From assembly GCA_033964015.1 (NCBI GenBank), contig CM066922.1, positions 22,120,507-22,184,506 on the forward strand: a DNA stretch of 64,000 nt. Reading direction: 5' to 3'. The DNA is from Scolanthus callimorphus. Its lineage: Eukaryota > Cnidaria > Anthozoa > Actiniaria > Edwardsiidae. The notes under the pieces are model-generated. The model did not search any database, was not told where the DNA came from, and worked only from the letters and a program-made list of their open reading frames with translations. Below, one piece after another: positions 27,560 through 41,239 of the stretch (positions are counted from its first letter, which is position 1; each line of letters begins with the position of its first letter). The translations under genes and the position numbers were made by a program.

Positions 27560-30500
27560 TGAAACAACTTAGGGGAACTCGACTAAAATAGAGCCAGGAG
27601 CTGTGTCGGGCGTTCCTGGCAAATTAAATGTCTTGAAGTCTATGCGTTCTAATCTTTGTATCTCGGTCAGTATTGATATCCAATCAACACCACCAATCAA
27701 TCATTTTGACGTCTCAAAATAATATTCGGTTATCGGAAATCTTTTAAACCATGGTTTCAATTTAATTCATGGAATTCGGCGAGCAAAAAAACTAAGAATA
27801 AACATTTCATTTCGCCAGGAATGCCTGATACTTCTGGCTGAATTTTAGTCGAGTTCCCTAAAAATTTCAAACCACCGTAATTCGGTCAATAACCATCTGA
27901 TCAAGCCTAAATTTAGATATTGTGTCAAACTTTTGATATTCTTTTTAATTATGTAAGTTTTGTGTTGATACTTATAAAATTGACAGACTTCATTTTTTGG
28001 CCCAAAAATCCGGAAATTCTGAATTTTAGAAAATGCGTCAAACAAGAAAAGATTTAAATCAAACTGTTGTCCAGGTAATGTATTATTTCTTGTGTAAATC
28101 TGATATGATTTAGCTAAGATTTGATAAAGTTATAGCTGTGTGAATATTTTCACAAGAGACAATGAGTGAGCGGTTTAGCAGGCCTCATTTCACCAGGTCC
28201 GACAAACCTGTCACTCATTGTCTCTTGTGAAAATATTCACATAGCTATAACTTTATCAATTCTTGACTAAATCATATCAGATTTACACAAGAAATAATTC
28301 ATTACCTGAACAACAGTTTGACGTAAATCTTTTTTTATTTCTCGCCTTTTCTAAAATTCAGCATTTTCCGGATTTTTGGGCCAAAAAATCAAGTCTGTCA
28401 ATTTTATAAGTATCAACATAAAAGTTATATCTAAACAAAGAGCATGAAAATGTTGACAAAATACCTAAATATAGGCTTGATCGAATCATTATTGACCGAA
28501 TTACAGTGGTTTGAAAGATTTGGGGAACTCGACTAAAATTCAGCCAGAAGTGTCAGGCGTTCCTGGCAAATGTCTTGCGTTTGTAACTTTGGCAGTCAAA
28601 GCTTGTATCTCGGTCAGTATTGATATCCGATCACCACCACAATTCAGTCATATATTTTGACGTCTCAAGCGTGGTACAAAAGAATATTCGGTTATTGGAA
28701 ATCTTTTAAACCATGGTTTCAATTTAATTCATGGAATTCGGCGAGCAAGGAATGCCTGACACTTCTGGCTGAATTTTAGTCGAGTTCCCTAAAAATTTCA
28801 AACCACCGTAATTCGGTCAATAACCATCTGATCAAGCCTAAATTTAGATATTGTGTCAAACTTTTGATATTCTTTTTAATTATGTAAGTTTTGTGTTGAT
28901 ACTTATAAAATTGACAGACTTGATTTTTTGGCCAAAAAATCCGGAAAATGCTGAATTTTAGAAAATGCGTCAAACAAGAAAAGATTTAAATCAAACTGTT
29001 GTCCAGGAAATGTATTATTTCTTGTGTAAATCTGATATGATTTAGCTAAGATTTGATAAAGTTATAGCTTTGTGAATATTTTCACAAGAGACAATGAGTG
29101 AGAGGTTTAGCAGGCCTCATCTCACCAGGTCCGACAAACCTGTCACTCATTGTCTCTTGTGAAAATATTCACATAGCTATAACTTTATCAATTCTGGACT
29201 AAATCATATCAGATTTACACAAGAAATAATTCATTACCTGAACAACAGTTTGACGTAAATCTTTTTTTATTTCTCGCCTTTTCTAAAATTCAGCATTTTC
29301 CGGATTTTTGGGCCAAAAAATCAAGTCTGTCAATTTTATAAGTATCAACATAAAAGTTATATCTAAACAAAGAGCATGAAAATGTTGACAAAATACCTAA
29401 ATATAGGCTTGATCGAATCATTATTGACCGAATTACAGTGGTTTGAAAGATTTGGGGAACTCGACTAAAATTCAGCCAGAAGTGTCAGGCGTTCCTGGCA
29501 AATGTCTTGCGTTTGTAACTTTGGCAGTCAAAGCTTGTATCTCGGTCAGTATTGATATCCGATCACCACCACAATTCAGTCATATATTTTGACGTCTCAA
29601 GCGTGGTACAAAAGAATATTCGGTTATTGGAAATCTTTTAAACCATGGTTTCAATTTAATTCATGGAATTCGGCGAGCAAGGAATGCCTGACACTTCTGG
29701 CTGAATTTTAGTCGAGTTCCCTAAAAATTTCAAACCACCGTAATTCGGTCAATAACCATCTGATCAAGCCTAAATTTAGATATTGTGTCAAACTTTTGAT
29801 ATTCTTTTTAATTATGTAAGTTTTGTGTTGATACTTATAAAATTGACAGACTTGATTTTTTGGCCAAAAAATCCGGAAAATGCTGAATTTTAGAAAATGC
29901 GTCAAACAAGAAAAGATTTAAATCAAACTGTTGTCCAGGAAATGTATTATTTCTTGTGTAAATCTGATATGATTTAGCTAAGATTTGATAAAGTTATAGC
30001 TTTGTGAATATTTTCACAAGAGACAATGAGTGAGCGGTTTAGCAGGCCTCATCTCACCAGGTCCGACAAACCTGTCACTCATTGTCTCTTGTGAAAATAT
30101 TCACATAGCTATAACTTTATCAATTCTTGACTAAATCATATCAGATTTACACAAGAAATAATTCATTGCCTGAACAACAGTTTGACGTAAATCTTTTTTT
30201 ATTTCACGCCTTTTCTAAAATTCAGCATTTTCCGGATTTTTGGGCCAAAAAATGAAGTCTGCCAATTTTATAAGTATCAACATAAAAGTTATATCTAAAC
30301 AAAGAGCATGAAAATGTTGACAAAATACCTAAACATAGGCTTGATCGAATCATTATTGACCGAATTACAGTGGTTTGAAAGATTTGGGGAACTCGACTAA
30401 AATTCAGCCAGAAGTGTCAGGCGTTCCTGGCAAATGTCTTGCGTTTGTAACTTTGGCAGTCAAAGCTTGTATCTCGGTCAGTATTGATATCCGATCAACA

Positions 30501-33500
30501 CCAAAATTCAATCATATATTTTGACGTCTCAAGCGTGGTACAAAAGAATATTCGGTTATTGGAAATCTTTTAAACCATGGTTTCAACTTAATTCATCGGC
30601 AATTCGGCGAGCAAAAAAAATAAGAATAAGCATTTCATTTCGCTAGGAATGCCTGACACTTCTGGCTGAATTTTAGTCGAATTCCCTAAAAATTTCAAAC
30701 CACCGTAATTCGGTCAATAACCATCTGATCAAGCCTAAATTTAGATATTGTGTCAAACTTTTGATATTCTTTTTAATTATGTAAGTTTTGTGTTGATACT
30801 TATAAAATTGACAGACTTGATTTTTTGGCCCAAAAGTCCGGAAAATGTTGAATTTTAGAAAATGCGTCAAACAAGAAAAGACTTACATCAAACTGTTGTC
30901 CAGGTAATGTATTATTTCTTGTGTAAATCTGATATGATTTAGTTAAGATTTGATAAAGTTATAGCTGTGTGAATATTTTCACAAGAGACAATGAGTGAGC
31001 GGTTTAGCAGACCTCATCTCATCAGGACCGACAAACCTGTCACTCATTGTCTCTAGTGAAAATATTCACATAGCTATAACTTTATCAATTCTTAACTAAA
31101 TCATATCAGATTTACACAAGAAATAATACATTACCTGGACAACAGTTTGATTTAAATCTTTTCTTGTTTGACGCGTTTTCTAAAATTCAGCATTTTCCGG
31201 ATTTTTGAGCCAAAAAATCAAGTCTGTCAATTTTATAAGCATCAACACACTTATATCTTAACAAAGAGCATGAAAATGTTGACAAAATACCTAAACATAG
31301 GCTTGATCGAATTATTATTGACTGAATTACAGTGGTTTGAAACTTTTGGGGAATCCGACTAAAATTCAGCCAGAAGTGTCAGGCGTTCCTGAAATATGTC
31401 TTGTGTTTCTAACTTTTCAGACTTGTATCTCGGTCAGTATTGATATCCGATCAACACCACAATTCAATCATTTTGACGTCTCAAGCGTTTTACAAAATAA
31501 TATTCGGTTATTGGAAATCTTTTAAATCATTGTTTCAATTTAAATCGTGAATTTCGGCGAGAAAAAACCTAGAATAAACATTTCCTTTCGCCAGGAATGC
31601 CTGACACTTCTGGCTGAATTTTAGTCGAGTTCCCTAAAAATTTCAAACCACCGTAATTCGGTCAATAACCATCTGATCAAGCCTAAATTTAGATATTGTG
31701 TCAAACTTTTGATATTCTTTTTAATGATGTAAGTTTTGTGTTGATACTTATAAAATTGACAGACTTGATTTTTGAATTTTAGAAAACGCGTCAAACAAGA
31801 AAAGATTTAAATCAAAATGTTGTACAGGTAATGTATTATTTCTTGTGTAAATCTGATATGATTTAGTTAAGATTTGATAAAGTTATAGCTGTGTGAATAT
31901 TTTCACAAGAGACAATGAGTGAGAGGTTTAGCAGGCCTCATCTCACCAGGTCCGACAAACCTGTCACTCATTGTCTGTTGTGAAAATATTCACATAGCTA
32001 TAACTTTATCAATTCCTAACTAAATCATATCAGATTTACACAAGAAATAATACATTACCTGGACAACAGTTTGATTTAATTCTTTTTCTGTTTCACGCGT
32101 TTTCTAAAATTCAACATTGTCCGGATTTTTGGGCCAAAAAATCAAGTCTGTCAATTTTATAAGTATCAACACAAAACTTATATCTTAACAAAGAGCATGA
32201 AAATGTTGACAAAGTACCTAAACATAGGCTTGATCGAATCATGATTGACCGAATTACAGTGGTTTGAAACTTTTGGGGAACTCGACTAAAATTCAGCCAG
32301 AAGTGTCAGGCGTTCCTGGCAAATGTCTTGCATTTCTAACTTTGGCAGCCAAAGCTTGTATCTCGGTCAGTATTGATATCCGATGAACGCCACAATGCAA
32401 TCATTTTGACGTCTCAAGCGTGGTACAAAAGAATATTCTGTTATTGGAAATCTTTTAAACCATGGTTTCAATTTAATTCATGGCATTCGGCGAACAAAAA
32501 AATAACAATAAACATTTCATTTCGCCAGGAATGCCTGACACTTCTGGCTGAATTTTAGTCGAGTTCCCTAAAAATTTCAAACCGCCGTAATTCGGTCAAT
32601 AACCATCTGATCAAGCCTAAATTTAGATATTGTGTCAAAGTTTTGATATTCTTTTTAATGATGTAAGTTTTGTGTTGATACTTATAAAATTGACAGACTT
32701 GATTTTTGGCCAAAAATCCGGAAAATGCTGAATTTTAGAAAACGCGTCAAACAAGAAAAGATTTAAATCAAACTGTTGTCCAGGTAATGTATTATTTCTT
32801 GTGTAAATCTGATATGATTTAGTTAAGATTTGTTAAAGTTATAGCTGTGTGAATATTTTCACAAGAGACAATGAGTGAGCGGTTTAGCAGGCCTCATCTC
32901 ACCAGGTCCGACAAACCTGTCACTCATTGTCTCTTGTGAAAATATTCACATAGCTATAACTTTATCAATTCTTAACTAAATCATATCAGATTTACACAAG
33001 AAATAATTCATTACCTGAACAACAGTTTGACATAAATCTTTTTTATTTCAGGCGTTTTCTAAAATTCAACATTTTCCGAGCCAAAAAATCAAGTCTGTCA
33101 TTTTTATAAGTATCAACACAAAACTTATATCTTAACAAAGAGCATGGAAATATTAACAAAATACCTAAACATAGGCTTGATCGAATCATTATTGACCGAA
33201 TTACAGTGGTTTGAAACTTTTGGGGAACTCGACTAAAATTCAGCCAGAAGTGTCAGGCGTTCCTGGCAAATGTCTTGCGTTTGTAACTTTGGCAGCCAAA
33301 GCTTGTATCTCGGTCAGTATTGATATCCGATGAACGCCACAATTCAATCATTTTGACGTCTCAAGCGTGGTACAAAAGAATATTCGGTTATTGGAAATAT
33401 TTAAACCATGGTTTCAATTTAATTCATGGAATTCGGCGAGCAAAAAACTAAGAATAAACACTTTCCGACAAACCTGTCACTCATTGTCTCTTGTGAAAAT

Positions 33501-34257
33501 ATTCACACAGCTATAACTTTATCAATTCTTAACTAAATCATATCAGATTTACAGAAGAAATAATACATTACCCGGACAACAGTGTGACATAAATCACGCG
33601 TTTTCTAAAATTCAGCATTTTCCGTATTTTTGGGCCAAAAAATCAAGTCTGTCAATTTTTACAAGTATCAACACAAAATTTATATCTTAACAAAGAGCAT
33701 GAAAATTTTATTTCGCCAGGAATGCCTGACACTTCTGGCTGAATTTTAGTCGAGTTCAATAAAAATTTCAAACCACCGTAATTCGGTCAATAACCATCTG
33801 ATCAACCCTAAATTTAGATATTGTGTCAAACTTTTGATATTCTTTTTAATTATGTAAGTTTTGTGTTGATACTTACAAAATTGACAGACTTGATTTTTTG
33901 GCCCAAAAATCCGGAAAATGCTGAATTTTAGAAAATGCGTCAAACAAGAAAATATTTAAATCAAACTGTTGTACAGGTAATGTATTTTTTCTTGTGTAAA
34001 TCTGAGATGATTTAGTTAAGATTTGATAAAGTTATAGCTGCGTGAATATATTCACAAGAGACAATGAGTGAGAGGTTTAGAAGACCTCATCTCACCAGGT
34101 CCGACAAACCTGTCACTCATTGTCTCTTGTGAAAATATTCACATAGCTATAATCATATCAGATTTACACAAGAAATAATACATTACCTGTACGACAGTTT
34201 GACTTAATTCGTTTTTTTTTATTTCACGCGTTGTCTAAAATTCTGCATTTTCCGGAC
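27560..34257. repeat. Tandem array of about 930-bp palindromic (foldback) units
   Basis: Each unit is a palindrome of about 740 bp plus a spacer of about 190-250 bp. Outer arm motif: gaattttagtcgagttccct, inverted as ggggaactcgactaaaattc. Central stem: gtgaatattttcacaagaga / caatgagtgag, inverted around a loop ggtttagcaggcctcat. Loops fall near 28175, 29108, 30037, 31003, 31930, 32886 and 34080 (spacing 927-965 bp), with one deleted unit near 33450. The 61-66 codon frames in the arms recur only because the DNA does. Confidence 0.93.
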
Positions 34258-34427
34258 GACAGCGGTGAGAGGTTTCACTTGGCCAACTCGTGCTTCTCTA
34301 AAAAGTGAATCCAGCTCCGACTTTGCCTCATTAACGAAAAACAGCAGTCAAATAGCCATAAATGGTTCAAATCAAAACAAAATAAAAGTTACTTTTTACC
34401 AGCGAATGTTGGCATGTTCCAAGCTTT

Positions 34428-34664
34428 CGTATGCCTAGTACATACGCCGCTCTTATCATGAGCCGTACCAAACTGTTACCATGAAATACTCGAAACTCGC
34501 GGCGTTAAAATCGATTCTACATTCCCGGTTTGATTTAAAATAGTTTAGGCAACAATTAGACGAGAGATGGACAAAAAAATATTGTTTTATTGAGATTTTG
34601 CATTGGGATCGGCTTATGATAAGAGCGGCGTATGTACTAGGCCGTACACATATACTAGGCCGTA
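34428..34664. mobile_element. MITE next to the foldback array
   Basis: cgtatgcctagtacatacgc / cgctcttatcatgag at the left; cttatgataagagcggcgta / tgtactaggccgtac at the right. Two further aggccgtacacat repeats follow. Confidence 0.75.
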
Positions 34665-34805
34665 CACATGTAAACCTGAAATTGATCTTGTTGCGAGGTA
34701 GTTTTTAAACCTTCTTAATGACACTTCAAAATGTCGTAAGCCATAAAAGGTCAGTTGGTGATAGCCCTAGAAGTGTTACGATAAAGTAGCCACAATTGTT
34801 TTCAC

Positions 34806-34873
34806 CCAGCTGGGAGTCGCACCCAGTCCTCACTGCACATGGTCGTGCCGTGTGTGCCCTGGTACACCACTGG
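34806..34873 (-). repeat. Right copy of the perfect 68-bp inverted repeat
   Basis: ccagctgggagtcgcaccca to ggtacaccactgg; exact mirror of 27128-27195, closing a 7.75-kb interval that contains the foldback array. Confidence 0.9.
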
Positions 34874-36361
34874 GTGGTTACTGTGTAGCAAGTTTGGAGG
34901 GCTGTCTGTGTGGCAATTTGCCAATAACAGTTAAACTATTTTGATCGTTTTTTTTTCTTGCATAAAACGACTGAAATTAACCGTTCAACATTCGCAATTA
35001 GCTCTAAAATCGTTGTTTGAAGCTTATAGAACTATTCGTCTGGGTACCCAAATGAGGACCATACTTCCAGACGGAGCTAAAGCGTCGTATGGCGACCGTA
35101 CGGTTGTTACGCCCACGCCAGAGATTTCGGCCCTGACAGTCGCTATCCTCGGTGTTAATTGTTCAGTAGCGACTCAGGGACTCGGTCCAGGGACCTACAG
35201 GTGAGGGAGCGCCCGGCCACCAGACCATTAAATAGACGCCCCCTTGCAATGAGTAGTGAACAACTAACGGTCATGGTTGCGTTTAAAACTTCATCAGCTG
35301 TCGATTTGATTCATTGTCCAATCGTTGTGGGTCATTCGATGTTGTCTTTTTGAAACAATCAGTGAATTAGGCGTTCAATTCGATATCTGGATTTCTACGC
35401 ATACGTACTCATATTCACGAATTATCACTTTTATCTTTTTATTTTATCTATCAATTGGTCGTAGCGTGCACATTCGCCTTAAAATTCCAGCTTCTTGAAA
35501 AGAATCTCGCGCATGCGTCACGTGCGGTCACCAGAGCCTCCTCCGCGAGGTGACAAGCCGAGGAGCTCTGGGTTCGAGAATGGGCATGCGCGCTCTGCTT
35601 CTGTTTTTGTTTTTGTCTTTTTGTTGTGGTATAAAACAAATGTCCTCTGATTTTCCGTGGTAGGTCCTTTTATATACCAAGGAAAGGCGTCATAAAGTGG
35701 TCAACATGTACTGCGAATCCACTCGGCTGCGCCTCGTGAGTCCACAACATTTTGAGCACTTTATTACGTCATTCCATGGTATACACCTAAATCAAGAGTA
35801 CATAAATAAGAGTGAACAACTGCGACATGGTGTTCGTGAGAGATCCTTTGCACAGACCTAGTTATTTTTAGAACTGTGTTTCTCGCTAAATTGTACAGCT
35901 ATTGTTTTTGTACCCAATCAAATTCATTTGATCAGGAGCTCATTAAAACTTCGGTATTTACAACCGCTCAACCGATGCGCACGCTCTTGCAAAACTTTAT
36001 TCTTTAATAAGGCCTATTGTTTTCTGCCTTTGTTGCTCTCTGTGCGTGACCTTAGGAGATGTATAAAGAAGACTAAGTACCAATCTAAAAAGAACTAGGT
36101 CTGTCTAAAGGTTCTCTCACGCCCTATATCATGTTGTACACTCTTTCATGTACTCTTGCCTAAATTAAAAAAAAGGTTGCCGTGGTCTTTGGTCTTTCAA
36201 TTTAGCGCGAAACAAAGAAATTATTTGCTTCAGTGACCACGTAACAAAGGCGTTCAATGGCCAAAGACCAATGACCAAAGCAGCTTTTTCTGAATTAGGT
36301 GTATAGGAGGACATACCACCAGAAATTAGAGGACATTTGTTAAATGACCGTTCGTTTTATT
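34874..36361. other. Spacer, mostly unassigned
   Basis: Holds the right half of a MULE-like MITE (about 35524-35581, gagctctgggttcgagaatg). I found no exon, RNA gene or other repeat I could support. Confidence 0.45.
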
Positions 36362-37018
36362 GATGAAAATTAAATATTGAGGACGAAGTAAAGATGCAAT
36401 CCAGAACAAAACAAAACACACATTTTTGAGATATAGTTTATTCCACATTCCTTAAATGGAACAACACCCATGTTACAGTGTCTTTTTACAAACAATACAT
36501 GAGAATGTTGCAAAATCACTTGCATATTAATATGATTAACCCGCATATCAGAATCTCATTTTCGACGTACTGGTGAAAGGTTCTTATATTATTTAAAGAG
36601 TTTGTTTTTGCACAACTGATTAAATTCTTAATAGGTTCGGGTTTTTTTAGATTGTAGTAGTACAACGACGACAACCTCGGGAATATTGTACTTCTATATG
36701 CACAATAGTTTAGCACTTGAATTTTCGTAAGAAAAATACCGTTGTTTGCATTGTTTGCTAAACAATAACATACGGGAAACAAACATTTTAGGAATATTAC
36801 ATTATGCTTCTCACGCAATGAAAATCCAGAATTTTGACCATCAAGATTGGTGTGATTATTTTGTATAAGATCCTTTTTTCTCTTGCCAGACTGAAAAGGT
36901 TTTTATATTTTTGGCATGAGGAATGCCAAGTTAGGATCGTAAATCACCAGGTTTTTATATGCGGGCCATTACTGTAGTATAACCTTCCCTTATATAACCC
37001 TTGTCGCTTTTGCAAATT

Positions 37019-37822
37019 ATGGTTGGTTCTCAATGGACCGCAAGCGCAGACGCAATCGCAATGGATATCAAACTCATACATTCCCTTATATGGTTTACAC
37101 AAGCGCAGACGCAAGCGCAGACGCAAGCGCAGACGCAAGCGCAGACGCAAGCGCAGACGCAAGCGCAGACGCAAGCGCAGACGCAAGCGCAGACGCAAGC
37201 GCAGACGCAAGCGCAGACGCAAGCGCAGACGCAAGCGCAGACGCAAGCGCAGACGCAAGCGCAGACGCAAGCGCAGACGCAAGCGCAGACGCAAGCGCAG
37301 ACGCAAGCGCAGACGCAAGCGCAGACGCAAGCGCAGACGCAAGCGCAGACGCAAGCGCAGACGCAAGCGCAGACGCAAGCGCAGACGCAAGCGCAGACGC
37401 AAGCGCAGACGCAAGCGCAGACGCAAGCGCAGACGCAAGCGCAGACGCAAGCGCAGACGCAAGCGCAGACGCAAGCGAAGACGCAAGCGCAGACGCAAGC
37501 GCAGACGCAAGCGCAGACGCAAGCGCAGACGCAAGCGCAGACGCAAGCGCAGACGCAAGCGCAGACGCAAGCGAAGACGCAAGCGAATACGCAAGCGCAG
37601 GACGCAAGCGCAGGACGTAAGCGCAGACGCAAGCGCAAGAAAATCGAGACATTGCGTTTCCTTGCGCGTGCGCCTTGTGCTGGCGTCTAGTGTGAATCAA
37701 GCGAGCGTAAGCGCAATCAAACTTATCAATGTTGATTTTAGGCGTGTGCTTGTGCTGTCGTAATAATTCACACTTCCCTTGCGTCATGCGCTAGTGCTTG
37801 CGTTCCACTGAGAACCAGCTTT
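37019..37822. mobile_element. TIR element whose interior is a 12-bp VNTR (downstream of gene C)
   Basis: Ends ggttggttctcaatggac and ccactgagaaccagc are inverted. The interior from about 37101 to 37640 is roughly 45 near-perfect copies of cgcagacgcaag. All six frames are open there because 12 is a multiple of 3. Downstream of the gene C stop. Confidence 0.88.
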
Positions 37823-37891
37823 TAGTATCGTAGTCGTAGATTAAGCCTATTTCCCTCAGAGTTCCCCATGGTTTAACGTGTGGAACAGAGT

Positions 37892-37993
37892 TTAGTCATC
37901 GTGCCCACATCTGTATCGCCTCATACACCACCGTTGCTTCCAGTAGTTTGATCCCGCATCCCTCATGCACTTATCTCGCTTGCTCCGGCAGCT
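37892..37993 (-). CDS. Gene C exon 3: Cys module B and stop
   Basis: Thirty-three codons and TAA after acceptor cacatgcag; Cys at 2, 9, 23 and 29 (last spacing x5). Differs from gene D by K/E and W/L only. Confidence 0.82.
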   Translation of the reverse strand, partial: SCRSKRDKCMRDAGSNYWKQRWCMRRYRCGHDD

Positions 37994-40900
37994 CTGCATG
38001 TGAAGCAACGAATAAGACATCACTTAACTTGGTTACAGCTAAACCGTTGCATCGCGTCCCACGTTTTCAAAAACACAAAAATTATGGTTTGATTTTTGAC
38101 TTGCTGTTCCGTCAATCAAACTATCTGAGCAAATGAAACTCTTGCCCTGTTTCGCCTAGTGCAGTCAACGGGCTTCCCTCTGAACTAAGACCAGAAAACA
38201 TCGCGACGGAAAGCCAGGCGACTGCACTAAGCGAAACAAGGCAAGAATCTGATTTGTTCATAACATTTGGCTGGCGGAACAGCATATAGCAAAAAACAAG
38301 CCAATGTTTTGAAAACGCGGGTCGCGATGCAACGATTTTAGATGTTTGATGATTTGAATCGTTTGTAGCGCGCACTTACATACTAAAAATTGATAGAGTC
38401 GCGACAGACACCGCGACTGCCTATGAGCCTTATCTAAAGAGAATTGCAATAATATTGCCATTATTCGTATATTATTATTATTATGTTTAAGAACGCAGAA
38501 TAGGTGGCGTTTGTTAGTACTTACATTGCTGCCACCACCTCGCAAACACTTTGACAGCTTGAAAAAGCATTCGTCCCTTTCGCGGAAGTCCGTATCTCTC
38601 ATACATTGACGCCATTTCATCTGACAATACTAAAACAAGTAATATATGTAGAGCGGTTTTCAGATGACTGTCGGTAGTAATGTCATGTTCCTATTGGTTG
38701 GCTTTTGGGCCTTTGTTCAGTCAGCCAATGAGAATGCAAAGAGAAAACAAAACCCACAACATTAAGATCGAACAGATAGAAAATTTCCCCTCTGCCCGAA
38801 CCGAGACACGTCGGTGAAAGACCTGCAGCGCGGTAAAACGCCTTGTGAAAATTATTTATGCTGACCAGGGGGGGATGGCAACGAGGCCTGGACCCGAGTT
38901 TTGAAGAACGTTCCAATTTGCTCAGCTGTCAATCAAACAGAGCCTTTGTAACTTACGAACTCGAATCTTCCAACACAACACTGAGAATGCTGCACAACCC
39001 GGCGAAATTCGAGGACTGACTGCAATTTTATCATTATGCCATCGATTGAACTTATATTTTTGTTGGTCGTGAATATTTGAAATTGTAATTGTATGCAAAT
39101 AATAGCCCAGAAGGAATAATTCAGACTGTCGGGTCTGTTTAGGGAGCATTCATTATTTATGCCAGGGGGTGGGGTGGCAATAATTAATGGGGGCCATGTT
39201 AAATTCGGCACGTTCAAGTAGGGGATCACCAGAAAATATGAAAACAACTGTGAGGGGTCATCTACGTTTTATGGCAGTGACTTTAATTCAACATATGGAT
39301 ACAAGAGGATACACGCCTGTAAAATTACAACAAACTGTTCATGCATGCAGGAAATGTCCTAAAATACAGGAACTGTTCTTGGTATCTAGATATCCCAACA
39401 TTTTGTCCTGATCTAAAGGGGGAGAGAGGGGAGGGGCTATCATTATTATAAAAATTGCCTAAAGGGGTTTTGAGGTTTTTATTGATACTTGGAGGGGGGT
39501 CAAGAGGTTTTTTGGGCTGAATGAAAAATCTTGCCAGCCCACCCCCTGCGGCATAAATAATGAATGCTCTGCTATCAGCCCGTGAGAAATGAAATAGCGA
39601 AGAATTTTAAAGCAACAGGTCTCACATAAAGATCAAATCAATACCATACCTACTTCTTTTAGTTACGATTGAAGGTTATTTAGATTTTTACAGCCTGAAA
39701 GATTGAAGCGAGAACTAAATAACTCACATACATCAAGAAAGTGCTGTCGTTTCTATGGCAAATCCGCGCGGGTTGCCTGTGGTGTTCAAAACGTGACTCA
39801 GGCCCCTCGGCGGGGGTAAAAACAAAATGGCGATCAAGAGAAGGATGTTTCTCGAGTATCTGCAAGTTTTGGTCAATGTTCCTGCTTTTTTCGCTAAGAT
39901 ATGAGGAAAAATACTTACAGACCTTACAAATAAGGTAAGGGGGATTTCCTAATAAGGAAGTTTTGCAACGTCGGCAAAACGACAGCTTTTGGCGAAATTT
40001 TCTTGATGCCACCGTTGAGCAAACTTCACTATAGATCGCTTTCCAAAATGAGCCAAAATGAAGGCAAGACAAAACTTTCCTGCAGCCAGCCCTATCGTTC
40101 ACGGTCCTCCTAAGTCATGATGGCTAGTAAAGATTCAGATGGCAAGGATTTGATCGAAACCCGCGTAGTTGTGAGTCATGTTATTTGGTATGTGGTTCGT
40201 CACAATGAAAGGCCACAAACAGCTCTCTGAAACCTTTAAAATCACTCTAGACCAATATACTTCCCTTCGCCGTCGATCAGCGCCAAAAAAAAGCATATTC
40301 GGCCACAATTCTCGCAACGCGAGCATGAACGCTAGCATGAGCATCAAATGAGAGAAAGACGAAGAAGTCGGCTTTGGCTAGCTGAGCACCTGACGGAGTT
40401 TGATTGACAGTTCCGCAACTGGGAACGATCATCATACACAAAATGGCGGCAAGATCAAAGGTCGTTGCACCCCCTGATGCTGACATTTCGAGCGTTAGCC
40501 TTTCATCGTCGGAGCTTGTTTTGCTCTAACAAAGGACCATAAAGCCAAGAAAAAATAAATACATGTTTATTTTGTTCCCGCCTGCGTCATTTTTTTTTTT
40601 TTGGTCCGCATCCGAAATTTTTAGAAATTGTGACTCGTAACCAAATACCTACAAAGCCAGAAATAACTGGTGTCACTGACATTCCACACATTGCAGAATA
40701 AACTGAAGCTTTAGTTTTAGCAATATCTGGCAATTAAACTGGCAATGCATTAGAAATATTCATATATCTTTTTTACTTGGCCTAACGTTCGAAACGTCGG
40801 CTCAAAAATTAATTTTCTCATGGCCCTTAACAAAGAAAATCTCTGATTATTCTTATTCTTATTTACATAATAATATATTTACCGCAGAATGAGAGAGACC

Positions 40901-41089
40901 ACCAGATCCACCTTCATTATCATCGTCATCATCATCATCATCGTCATCATCATCGCCTTGTGGGAGACTCATTTCAATGAAGTCGTTAACTTTCTCCATT
41001 TTCTTCTGCGCGTCTTTCGTCTGCTCGGCTGTGGCAGCAATACATGCTACAAGTGCCAGTAGAACGACAATCACGTACATGAACCTCAT
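37892..41089 (-). CDS. Gene C: Asp-rich secreted protein with two twin-Cys modules, three exons
   Basis: Exons complement(40883..41089), complement(38525..38629) and complement(37892..37993), all phase 0, 137 residues. Residues 1-21 are a signal peptide (core VIVVLLALVACIAATA). The leader EQTKDAQKKMEKVNDFIEM is followed by SLPQG, twelve Asp and a Gly-rich end. Exon 2 has C-x6-C-x11-C-x6-C and ends GGGSN; exon 3 has C-x6-C-x13-C-x5-C, is very basic (CMRRYRC) and ends GHDD-stop. Paralog of gene D. Acidic leader and basic modules suggest a propeptide, or a calcium-binding matrix protein; function not established. Confidence 0.85.
38525..38629 (-). CDS. Gene C exon 2: Cys module A
   Basis: Thirty-five codons after acceptor cttgttttag; Cys at exon positions 2, 9, 21 and 28; donor AAT|gtaagt. 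The gene D equivalent has the same frame and borders despite substitutions. Confidence 0.85.
39735..40020. repeat. Inverted copy of the 21484 repeat, in gene C intron 1
   Basis: Carries ggtaagggggatttcctaat and gtcggcaaaacgacagcttt, the reverse complement of 21.5 kb. Absent from gene D intron 1. Confidence 0.75.
40883..41089 (-). CDS. Gene C exon 1: signal peptide, leader, Asp12
   Basis: Sixty-nine codons, donor GCG|gtaaat. Ile-Glu-Met at residues 38-40. Confidence 0.87.
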
Positions 41090-41152
41090 GTTGAAGATTG
41101 AACACTTTAACGAGGGACTTCTTGGTCTAATTGAATGTCTTATGAATTCACA

Positions 41153-41239
41153 CTTTTATACACCATCAAATCACGTGCTCAAATAATGAGAGCCGACCAA
41201 TGAAATCACGTTATGCATTGTTCACGTGGACATCACGTG
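41153..41239 (-). promoter_or_regulatory. Gene C promoter: TATA box and three CACGTG boxes
   Basis: TATAAAAG at 41153-41160 (64 bp before the ATG) and CACGTG at 41172-41177, 41223-41228 and 41234-41239. The set is conserved in gene D. CACGTG is a bHLH-ZIP (Myc/Max/USF/MITF-type) site. Confidence 0.65.

Noticed and set aside
27845..33943. Recurrent 61-66-codon frame ending 'LLTELRWFEIFRELD' in many array units
   Set aside because: Recurs because the palindromic units are near-identical; it also appears inverted in the opposite arm. No sign of coding constraint apart from repeat identity.
27560..34257. CRISPR-like array
   Set aside because: Units are about 930 bp palindromes without short constant repeats and unique spacers, in a eukaryotic genome.
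36516..36569. Possible terminal exon of gene C (and 45312-45365 of D) ending in CGLIILICK
   Set aside because: Open in both copies and followed by AATAAA, but the exons at 37892-37993 and 46508-46609 carry a proper Cys module with their own stop and fit the family much better.
36944..37787. Six overlapping long open frames (RKRR, QAQT, ADAS, CACV, RLRL and ALAS repeats)
   Set aside because: All come from the 12-bp VNTR cgcagacgcaag, whose length is a multiple of 3 and lacks stops in every frame. The same holds for 45636-46304.
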